From: Fagopyrum homotropicum
Lineage: Eukaryota; Streptophyta; Magnoliopsida; Caryophyllales; Polygonaceae
NCBI GenBank assembly: GCA_033239125.1
Contig: BSWB01000001.1
Span: 56,201,501 to 56,265,500, forward strand
DNA: 64,000 nucleotides
Reading direction: 5' to 3'
The notes below the pieces were generated by a model. The model made no database searches. It had not been told where the DNA came from and was given only the letters and a program-made list of their open reading frames with translations. Of this stretch, positions 1 through 8,564 are shown one piece after another (position 1 is the stretch's first letter; every line of letters begins with the position of its first letter). The position numbers and the translations under genes were made by a program.

Positions 1-8
1 GAGTCCCA

Positions 9-1081
9 ATGGAGACCAGAGGGCCTCAACCAGATGCCTGGTTGAAGGCATTTCACCAGCAAGGAGTGCCACACTTCTTAGGAGAGATTGGTTTACAGAC
101 TGAGGTGTGGATTGGGCATGTAGACTCAGCTATGGAGTCTATCAGATGTCCTGAGGACAGACGGATAGAGCTAGACCAGTCTCTATTCTGTGACCTTGCA
201 CACCAGTGGTGGAGGACTGTACGGACCAGAGCCACCAGTTATGATCACATGAGGCGTATTATTCGAGAGCAATTCTGCCATGCCTCACTGAGGAGGGAAA
301 AGCTGCAGGATTTTGTGGAGGCTGGCTTTGAGGATGTACCTATTACAGACGCCATCCGCCGCTTCCACAACGAGTTAGCTTTGTTGGGTCCAGCTGCACC
401 ATCTGAGGACCAGCATGTGTATCTATTCTCTCGCCGTCTGAGAGAGAGCACGCGTTCATACATGGAGGGATTCCATTGTGAGTCCCTAGTTGATTACTAG
501 GACCGAGCTTCTACTTTTGAGAAGGAACGAGCCAGCCAGAGGAGGGCTTCTCAGACGGGACGGTTTGAGAAGAGGCAGCGCACTGGGCAAACCAGTGGAG
601 TTGGAGGAGTATCTGGGTCTAGACGAAACCAGAGACGCCAGAGTTACCCCTCGTTTGCACAGACTGTAGATAAAGGACGACAGTGTTACAACTGTGGTGA
701 CCCTGGCCATCTGAGGCCAGCTTGTCCTAGACCAGTTGTAATATGCTTTGCTTATGGTAGACAGGTACATTGAGTTGCCTTTTGTAGGCAGGGTGGAGTG
801 GCATCTCAGCAGGGTTCTTCCCCTGCCAGTGTAGGAGGAGGTGGTCAGAGGACACCTTAGCAACAAACACAGGGACAGCAGAGAGTCCTAGAGCGTCCAT
901 CGACTCAAGGTTCTGCTCCAGGACCGAGTAGAGGCAGAGGTAGAGATGTTGGCACCAGTGATGCCAGAGGAGCCCGAGGGAGAGCGTTCGAGTTGAGGAG
1001 TGCAGAGGATCCACCTGCACCGGCTGCTACAGGTACCATTCTGCTTCATGGTTTACTTGTTAGAGTCTTGTTTGATACTAG
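9..1081 (+). pseudogene. gag: Gag and first residues of protease of element A (copy 1), interrupted
   Basis: This is the capsid domain of a Ty3/gypsy Gag, which coats the genomic RNA in cytoplasmic virus-like particles. The visible reading frame begins at position 9 (MetGluThrArgGly), but copy 2 shows that the true start lies about 390 bases upstream. The frame continues past a TAG at 498-500 into a basic Gln/Arg-rich stretch and a CCHC zinc knuckle (CYNCGDPGHLRPAC, near 682-723). More in-frame stops follow near 771 and 857. The frame ends in LLVRVLFDT, the start of an aspartic protease active site, exactly where element B is inserted. The stops are identical in copy 2, so they predate the duplication. 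Confidence 0.88.
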
Positions 1082-2556
1082 TGATAGGTGATGGAATCAC
1101 TATCATTTAGGGTAGTTTTTAGAGTCTTTTTATTACATTAGTGTCGGTTTATGCTACTAACTCCTAGGTCCAGAAGAAGATCAAAAGAAGCTAAAGAAGG
1201 AGTTAGAAGCACTTAGGAGTGAAGATCGATCACAAAGCAAAGCTTCTGTTGCCTCACTGCCCCAGCGGATCCTTGCAGCCACCCCTGCGGGTGACGCCTT
1301 ACTTCGGAGTGCTCCCTGCGCTTTCACCAACGCCAACCATGAAGCGTGTCACCGCCCCTGTGTTCGCCCCTAAAGGTGTGTGCAAATAAGCTTTAAATTT
1401 ATAAAACTAGAATCAAGCAAGCGAACCCGCAGTGCACGGATCGACGTAGTAAAGCAAGAATTCCAGAGTATCGAACACAGGGATTTGGGTGGGAACAAAT
1501 TCAATTGCAGATTATCAAGCGAGTAAATATGAGAGTTTTTGCAAATATTGGGAAAACAACAATCCTAAAGATCCAAGTGTCCAACTGTGGCAATCGATTC
1601 AAGATATACTAATGATATAAAGACAGAGTTGAGATATGCAAAGGTATACTAATGTAAGGTAATCGTACGGTGAAGTTCCAAAAACCTTATATGACTCACC
1701 TACAAGACACTCTCTATACAGGTTGTTGAGGCTTCAATATAGAAAGGTTCTAAAGGCAAGAATTAATGTCAAATACCCAAACTTGTAATCCAAGGATCAA
1801 GACTAACTTAACCGATTATGGTTATGACACTCGAAATCAAAGTAGAGGTTATTGAGGCTTCACTACCACCTAGAAAAGGCAAGCCTAAACTAAGTTAAAG
1901 CAAATCTTTAACTTTGGATTAAAGTAAAAGCAGGTTCGTAAACTTAAGGGAAATTACGGGTAGATCTTGAGACTCCACGGCCGTAGAACTCAAGATCAAA
2001 CCGTGATTTAGGGTTCGTCGACGATTCTCTATAACTCTCAGGGTCTAATCTGTTTACGATCGATCTATCATCAGCTAAGCCACAACTATCAACCCTTCAC
2101 CTTAGAATTGTTAAGGGTTTTTAGCCAATAACAGTCATGTTGATATCAAATTCAAAGATTAAAAGATTGAAAGATGAAAACTTCCGAAAACTTTCAATAA
2201 ACTTCAAACCAATCTCAAAGTCACAATCAAGAATGAATATTATCAATAGATTCAGAATAAGGCAAACAAACACAATCTTAGGAAAGAAGGAAGAACGGGA
2301 TGTCAATCCGTCTTCTAAATCAAACCTAAACAAGAAGAGAAATCTTCTTGCAATAATCTTCCAAAAACTTCGATCTTCCGTCAATCCGGAAATCTCAACA
2401 GCGATCTCCACCAAAAGTGCGAGATTAGGGAAAATCCAAGCACGAACTTCGATCTCCAACGAGATGTAAAATGCTTCTAAGCGAGGGTTAAGTGCCGCTA
2501 AGCGAAGGCGTAAGCCAAGGTCTAAAGCGAGGTGACGGAATTTCTCTCCGTCCGTC

Positions 2557-2564
2557 TTTTTATA
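2557..2564 (-). promoter_or_regulatory. TATA box of LTR family F
   Basis: TATAAAAA on the minus strand, about 545 bases into the LTR in its own sense. The CCACGGCCGTGG palindrome cluster (2640-2820) lies directly upstream. The motif is identical in the full LTR of copy 2. No transcript evidence is available. Confidence 0.55.
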
Positions 2565-2639
2565 GGGCAAGATAAAATATCGGCCCGACCCAATCTTCAA
2601 AAGATCATGGCTTCAAAATGTGGCGAAAAAGATCGCCAA

Positions 2640-2820
2640 GATCACGGTCGTGGAAGGTTCCACAACCGTAATTTAGAGCGTGGAAAGTGTCACGGTTTGA
2701 ACCATGGATTCCACGACCGTAATAGTTACTGGAATGCATCACGCCTCTCTTTGCAAGGTTCCACGGCCGTGGAACTAAACGTGGTTTGTAGTACGGCCGT
2801 ATTTTAGAGCGTGGTTTAGG
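2640..2820 (-). promoter_or_regulatory. CCACGGCCGTGG palindrome cluster in U3 of LTR F
   Basis: It contains a perfect 16-base palindrome TTCCACGGCCGTGGAA (2759-2774) and several imperfect relatives such as CACGGTCGTGG, CCACAACCGT, CCACGACCGT and TACGGCCGTA. In the LTR's own sense the cluster is 80-260 bases upstream of the TATA box. One further copy is near 1974-1987. The pattern suggests binding sites for a dimeric factor, but this is inference. Confidence 0.6.
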
Positions 2821-3530
2821 GCAAGAACGTGATTCTTCCCTAGCCTCGTGCACTCCTCAAGTTGAACTCCATTTTGCTCCTAAGAATGCCCTCAATCAAT
2901 GGACATACTCAATCAACTCTTCTTTGCTCGATTTCGTTCGGAAATGACTCTCAATCACCTATAATCAACATAAAGCTAGTGTAGACATCCATATCGACAA
3001 TATAGGCAAACTAGCTCACAAATGCAACAATGCTAAATCAAAGACTATCAATATGAATCAAATACACTTAGAAAACGTTCCTAAAATATCACAATATTTC
3101 ATGCTAACACCCTGCGCCACTCCTTGGCGCCCCTGCGGTGTTCTCCACTGACGAAACGAAGACCAGCTCCCCTACGCCTTCCACTGCGGCACTGCCTGCG
3201 CCTCAACATGGGAGCTGGAAGACGAAGAGGTTGTGTCACTGCCCCTGCGTTGACATAGGGACGCCCCGGCGGGTTGGCATCAGAAACGCCAGGAAGGCGA
3301 AAGGTCAGACGTTGAAGAGCATTGAAGATCCGCCCCAGCGGAATTATCTAGCCGCCCCAACGGCTTTGAAGAAGATCAACCGATTCTGCCTAAACCGCCC
3401 ATGCGGTTCCTGAAGGCCGCCCCTACGGTTTAATGCCAGAAGCTTTACTCCGGCTGTTTACACCACCTTTATGGCATTTAAGGTGGCTGTGTTGGGTAGG
3501 CCATTTACTCCTATTTAGTGTCTTTTGTAG

Positions 3531-3538
3531 TATAAATA
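3531..3538 (+). promoter_or_regulatory. TATA box of B 5' LTR
   Basis: TATAAATA. The same box occurs in every B/B2 LTR: 9263, 18983, 26457, 45970, 51639 and 61290. It lies about 100 bases after the last GC palindrome. Confidence 0.6.
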
Positions 3539-3781
3539 GTCCTTGGTTGATTGCTAGAATCATCCATCTTATCACCTAGTTAGTCAACAAATTATCCAAT
3601 TAGATTGTCTTGCTTCCTTGTAATGAGTTGCTAACTCCCTTGCTACATTGGGTTGGTTTGAAGCTGCATTGTTACCTTGGTTGTAAGTTCTTTATAATAT
3701 AAGTTTTCATTCAGTAATACTTTGTGTTTCATTGATCTCCATTGTCTAAATTGCATGTTTACTATTGATTGAGATTGATCA

Positions 3782-3893
3782 CCTTAGGTTCTAAAGTGCA
3801 TGTAAACAACTAGGATTAATAGGTTCCGGGTTCGGGTCCTTAGGTTCTAAAGTGCATGTAAACAACTAGGATTAATAGGTTCCGGGTTCGGGT
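3782..3893 (+). repeat. 56-bp tandem duplication inside B 5' LTR
   Basis: Two direct copies (3782-3837 and 3838-3893) beginning CCTTAGGTTC. The B 3' LTR has one copy. Copy 2 has the same duplication (46221-46332). Confidence 0.92.
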
Positions 3894-4426
3894 CTTTAAT
3901 CTAGTAGCAACTTTAAGTAATAACGAGTTGTGATTACTTGAGGAAAAGGAACACAAATATAAAGATAATTTTAACGGTTTTAATCTTCTCTTTATATCCC
4001 TTTGTCTTTACTTGAAAGCTAACTTGTTATTTGTTCTTGTAGGTTTAGGGAACTTTAACCTGTTAAGTTGTGTTGATGCCGGTTGGCTCAACACATATAT
4101 ATGATCGAGACGGGAGATTACTTGAAAACTTGTAAAAGTAACTCACCAAAGTAGCAATTGCATGCTTAAAATCAACCTAGTGTAGATTCATCCATTATTG
4201 TCTTACTTGTCGCATTAATCGTTTTTATAAGTTTTGGTGCATCAATTCAACCAAACCCCCCCCCCCCCCTTGTGTCATTTGTCACTATAATCGATAATTG
4301 CATCTAAAAAACCTTAACTCTCTTGGGTTCGACCCTTACTTAATCACTATACATGTTCTTAGTGCTAAGTCCGGATTTACTTTTTATTGGGTATAGACGA
4401 CCATAGAAATACCTTCGGTCAAATTC

Positions 4427-4444
4427 TGGCGCCGTTGCCGGGGA
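4427..4444 (+). other. Primer binding site of element B (tRNA-Asp)
   Basis: TGGCGCCGTTGCCGGGGA is complementary to the 3' end of plant tRNA-Asp(GTC) over all 18 bases. It starts five bases after the LTR end. A tRNA-Asp primer is usual for Athila-type elements. Confidence 0.9.
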
Positions 4445-4492
4445 GTTTTAGTGTTTTATTATTATTGTTGATTATTGGTTTGAACCATTTTT

Positions 4493-5779
4493 ATGGTTCA
4501 AACCCGTGCTACTAATTCTGGCTTTACTTCTTTTAATCCAGAAATTGAGAGGACGCACATCCGGCAACGAAGACAACAACAACTTCAACAAGAGATAGCT
4601 GACCGTACTCTTCGTCAACTTACGCAGCCCACCTTGGCTCAAAACCCTCTTGCGGTCGCTATACCGGTACTAGGGGAAGGAGTCAACTTTGAGCTCAAGC
4701 CAGGCCTCATCCACTTGCTCCCATCCTTCCATGGGCTAAGTGGTGAATATCCCATCAAGCACCTTGGGATGTTCCATACCGTGTGTATGAGCATGAAACC
4801 GGCAAACATTACCGAAGAACAAATCAAGGTGAGGGCATTCAGCTTCACACTCAAAGATTCCGCGGATGATTGGTATTACCACCTTCCATCCGGGAGTATC
4901 GACACTTGGGAGAACCTTCACAAAGCGTTCTTGGAGAAATACTTTCCAGCTAAGAAGGCTTATAGCTTGAAGAAAGCTATAAGCAACATCGAGCAAGAGG
5001 CAACCGAAACTCTCTACGAGTACTTCAAAAGGTTTGCACGCCTCCGATCCAACTGTCCTTTTCACGAATATTCAACTCAAGATCTAGTCTTGTACTTGTA
5101 CAATGGCTTGCTAGACAATGAAAGGAGGATCGTCGATGCGGCTTGCGGAGGTAATATTCTTAACTCTACTCCTGACCTTGCTTTGAAAAAGATACAGGAA
5201 CTAGCAGAAGGAACTCGGAACTTTAGAAGGAGCCCGGCTAAGAAAGGAGTTCATGTTGTGAGCTCCGGAAAGAGTGAGATTTTCACCGAGCTCGCAGAAT
5301 TGAAGGAAATGGTGAAGAGACTAACACTTATGGGAACACCACAATAGCTCAAAGCTTGTGGAGTTTGTGCTGACCTGTATCATCCAACGGACATGTGTCC
5401 ACAAGTTCAGGATGACGATGCTGAAGTAAACGCAATAGGTTATGGACAACCACAACAGCAAAGACCTAGGCACGATCCCTATGCACAGAATTTCATGCCA
5501 AATTGGCGTGACCAACAGAATTTTCGTTGGAGGGATCAACAAAACCAACAACAGCAGCCCCGCCAAGGTAAGTATCACTCAACTGAAGATATGTTGCAAG
5601 TTTTGACTAAACACTTTGCTACTCATATCCAAACAACAGAATCTAGCATCAAGAACCTTGAGAAACAGGTTGGTCAAATGGCGGAAGCCATTACAAGAAC
5701 TGAAACTAGGGCCTCCGGCGGATTACCTTCTCAAACGGTTATAAACCCAAAGGTGATGTTGGAACAGGCTCAATCATAG
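4493..5779 (+). pseudogene. gag: Gag of element B (copy 1), one internal stop
   Basis: This Athila-type Gag has 428 codons in one frame. The start is the first ATG after the primer site, in MVQTRATNSG. The capsid (Retrotrans_gag) domain covers roughly residues 60-200 (PSFHGL, WYYHLPSGSI, TLYEYFKRFARL). It is followed by a CCHC knuckle CGVCADLYHPTDMC near residue 290, a Gln-rich basic stretch and a short coiled-coil-like tail. TAG at 5345-5347 stands where B2 has CAG, so this looks like C-to-T decay. Its stop is followed almost at once by sequence that in D lies after integrase, which shows where pol was lost. Confidence 0.88.
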
Positions 5780-5826
5780 AGGAAGAATCCCTACGTAGAG
5801 CCAACGACCTAAAACAAAGGCGCTGC

Positions 5827-5842
5827 TCGGGAGGTAACCCGA
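5827..5842 (+). other. Conserved post-pol hairpin
   Basis: Stem TCGGG / CCCGA with loop AGGTAA. In D (31376-31391) the same place has TTGGG / CCCAA with loop AGGCAA, a compensatory base-pair change. B2 has TCGGG/CCCGA at 21203-21218. The role is unknown. It marks the old 3' end of pol. Confidence 0.65.
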
Positions 5843-5859
5843 AGAAATAAAAAGAGGAG

Positions 5860-6540
5860 TTTCTGTCAAGAAAACTGCCCCTGCGGCTCTAAGTCCCCGC
5901 CCCTGCGGTGACACCCTTGGCCAGCGCCGCCCCGGCGCTGGGCCTGCTTCTGCTCACGTAGGCCACCGCCCCCGCGGTGACTCCCCTACGCCCCTGCGGT
6001 GGCCACCCTTGACACGAATCCTCAGCTCCGCCCCCGGCGCTGAGGCTGCGTACCCCCTCTTTCTTGTCACCGCCCCCGCGGAGACAAACACCGCCCCTGC
6101 GGTTCAGTTAAGGAAGGAAAAAAAATACACTTCCCAAAAATAACCTACATCTACCGCCCTCTCCACTCCCCCTCCATTCATTCTTCGAAACCTAGCCGCC
6201 TCACCTCCCATGCCCTTGCGCCCTCCGGAAACTCTCGCCCACCACCTCGTTGCGCCGCCACCTCCGGCAACCTAGAGTCGCCACCCCTTTTTCAACACGA
6301 GCCATCTCCACCACACACACACTCAACCCTTTCATTCTCCTCCACTGTCTCACCTCCGGCGAAGTCTGGGACAGCAAGGACGACATCGGGAATGCCCCAT
6401 CGCCACCACCTTCGTCGAATGTCCAAATCGCCTTCTGCTCTTCGCCCGCCCCTGCGCCTACAAACTCCCGCCCCTGCGTTAAGCCGCTCCTGTGCCTGTT
6501 ACAGCCGCCCCTGCGTAAATCACGACAGTAGGTTCGTCTC
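5860..6540 (+). promoter_or_regulatory. GC-palindrome cluster and leader before the ATHILA ORF of B
   Basis: No believable coding sequence. It holds a dense set of CCGC-N4-GCGG hairpins. Examples are arms CCAGCGCC/GGCGCTGG (5921-5941), CACCGC/GCGGTG (5964-5979), CTCAGC/GCTGAG (6021-6044), and TTGTC/GACAA around CCGC/GCGG (6064-6087). The arms differ but stay complementary. A pyrimidine-rich leader of plant 5' UTR type follows (6120-6460), then four more CGCCCCTGCG cores (6450-6520). The same motif sits upstream of the LTR TATA box. No clear TATA box is seen here. Confidence 0.55.
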
Positions 6541-7933
6541 TTGATCCAATTTCTGAATTTTCTAACTCCTTTGCTTGATTCATTGCAAGGAAGGGAGAAC
6601 CAGAAGAAATATAAGTTATCAGAAGGAGAGAAGGATCGGTATAGGATTGCTCAAAGCCGGGAAGTGTATGCAACCCGATTTCTGGACGTTCCTACCTTGG
6701 AACAATTGGGTTTGTTGGAAAGCATGCAGGAGCTTCTCAACAACGCCGGGCTCGGGGATTTTTTGACAACAACCGCTCCAACATACCCCGAGCTTAGCCG
6801 CTAGTTTATTGCCACCTTCAAAATGGAAACGGTGGACCATGGGTGTGTTGGACTCACATTTAAGTTCAACAGAAAGAAGTACACATTAGACTACACCCAG
6901 CTGTAGGAGGCATTAGGGGTGACCATAGCCGCTTACGACGACTGGTGGGAACCTATTCCGACACTTGATTTGATGGAGTTCTGGCAGGCTGCCACCAGGT
7001 TTGAATTTCATGCAGGGGGTGAGTACTCCAATAAATTCAATCACCCCTGTTTGAGGCTTATCTTGAAGGTATTCATGAGTGTCTTTTGTGGACACAAGGA
7101 GGAGAACAAGGTTGCTCTTAAGGACCTTCCGCTGCTATAACGCCTACCTCTCCACCAACGACTAGGTACCGGATTGGCCATACCTCTTCCTTACCGCTTT
7201 AAAGCGGATTAGGAAGAATGAGCCACGTAATATTGTGGGAGGATGGATCATCTCCTTGTTGGTTGCACAGGTGATGGATCTCTCCACTTTAGAGGACGGA
7301 TTAGAAGCCCCACTTTATACGGAGGGTATGTTAAGAAGGTGCAGGCTTCTCAGGAGAGACGGGGAGCATCGTTTTTGGCTCTCTTTAGCAGACGGGAATC
7401 ACATCACATACCTCCCCCGAAGACTTCCATTAGGAGACGAGCTCTCCGATCTATATGTACCGGATGACCCAGTCCCTCCGAGACGGCCTCAGGTTGATAT
7501 TGTTGGTAGGTACGCAACCGGCTCTAGCAGGGCCGAAACCACTTATGAGGAGATGCCGACGGCAGGACACGACAGTCAGACCATGGAGAGTCTGCAGGCT
7601 CAGATGGCAGCTTTGACTACACAACACCAGGCATGGCAGACCGAGTACCAGTGGTCCATGCTTGAGCAGCAGTAGGCGTAGCAGTCCAGCTTTGCCTCCT
7701 CCATGACCACTCACTTTGACCGCCGTCAGGATGCTTGGCAGCCGGCTCATCAGCAGCGGTTGGAGACTCAGTAGCTGGCTTGGCAAGCTTGCTATGAGAC
7801 TTCATTTAGAGAGAGGATGGAGGCTGAGAAGGGCCGTATCGACACCCTTCACTGCCGGCAGGAGCACTTCTTCCGCCACTTCCCTTACCCACCGGAGGAG
7901 AGTCCGGGTGGTCCATCCGGACCACCTCAATGA
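6541..7933 (+). pseudogene. ATHILA env-position ORF of element B (copy 1), degraded
   Basis: This is the ORF that Athila elements carry after pol; its function is not established. Recognisable features are YATRFLDVPTLEQL, PELSR-FIATF, CGHKEENKV, LFLTALKRIRKNEP, and a Gln-rich coil ending GGPSGPPQ. The start is uncertain: the ATG used by B2 (22013) is lost. In-frame TAG occurs at 6802 and 6904, where B2 has CAG or CAA. Changes private to this copy are one extra A near 7138 (frameshift), TGG to TAG at 7163-7165, and CAG to TAG at 7673. The last is TGA at 7931-7933. Confidence 0.82.
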
Positions 7934-8564
7934 GGGGTACATTTCTTTCTCTTCTCCCGCATTTATCTTTGACTCATTACCACTTTGAGGACAAAGTGTA
8001 CTTCAAGTATGGGGGAGGGACATATCATTGCTTGTAAAGTTCATTTAGTTGTTTTAGAATTTGTTTTTGCATTGTTAAATTCAGTTTGACATTCAAAAAA
8101 AAAGAGCCAAAGAAGTGAAAAAAGGCATGGAAATCCTTGGATAAACCGAAAACCCGAAAGGGCCGTTCAGGTAAAAAGAAGGTAGTCCGACCAACCTTAG
8201 GTTGGTGCAAAATTGGACTTGATGGATGTGAGTTAAAGTGAGAAAAGAAGAAGAGTGGCAAGGTAAAAACCCGAAAGGACGCCTTGGCAAAATGAGCGAC
8301 ACCGAGTGTAGGTTTCCCTTCTGGCGTTTTGGCGACATAAGAAGGGGAGTCATAAGGAGGTTGTCCGGGTAAGCCACTCTTGGAGCGATAAGGATGGTAG
8401 TATTTCTTTTTCTTACATTTCCTCTCTTTTCCTTCTTTCTTTCTTGGCTTTTCTCTTGTTTTCCATTATCTTTCTGCTTACTCATGCTTTCTGAGGCCTT
8501 TGAATCTAGTTGATGTCATTTGTTTTTACTCGGGACGAGTAAAAGGTCTAAGTATGGGGGAGTT
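7934..8564 (+). other. 3' UTR of element B with hairpins and polypurine tract
   Basis: No gene. It holds the Athila landmark AAGTATGGGGGAGGG near 8005-8020. It also holds a near-perfect palindrome CCAACCTTAGGTTGG (8191-8205), and a hairpin with 9-bp arms TTTTACTCG/CGAGTAAAA and loop GGA (8524-8544). The polypurine tract TATGGGGGAGTT (8553-8564) ends at the 3' LTR and primes plus-strand DNA synthesis. B2 keeps all of these. Confidence 0.75.

Larger units (their letters stand above)
1361..3109 (-). mobile_element. Solo LTR of Athila-type family F
   Basis: This 1749-bp LTR begins TGTTCG and ends TAACA on the plus strand. It is flanked by a perfect 5-bp target duplication CCCTG (1356-1360 and 3110-3114). 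The empty site reads CCGCCCCTGCGCC in related LTRs. It is oriented on the minus strand, as shown by the primer site next to the matching LTR in copy 2. It is a recombinant: 16 variant sites up to 2257 match the left LTR of copy 2 and 7 sites from 2293 match the right LTR. CCACGGCCGTGG-type palindromes lie near 1974-1987 and 2640-2820. Confidence 0.95.
1082..4421 (+). repeat. 5' LTR of element B (split by solo LTR F)
   Basis: It runs from TGATAGGTGATGG to the GGTCA before the primer site. Without F and its target duplication it is about 1586 bp. It carries GC palindromes before and after F (about 1250-1360 and 3110-3440), a TATAAATA box at 3531-3538, a 56-bp direct duplication at 3782-3893 and a poly-C tract near 4256-4269. 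The duplication is absent from the 3' LTR, so it arose after insertion or in only one LTR; it is present in copy 2. Confidence 0.9.

Noticed and set aside
2121..2600. 159-codon open frame on the minus strand in LTR F, also at 44560-45039
   Set aside because: It lies inside an LTR, its ATG is upstream of the LTR TATA box, the composition is Phe/Leu/Ile-rich low complexity, and it is broken in the third LTR copy.
4421..4444. A tRNA gene at the primer sites
   Set aside because: Only the 18-base complement of the tRNA 3' end is present; there is no cloverleaf.
5860..6540. Regularly recurring short GC repeats as a CRISPR-like array
   Set aside because: Spacing is irregular, units are palindromic and vary in their arms, and the DNA is plant retrotransposon.
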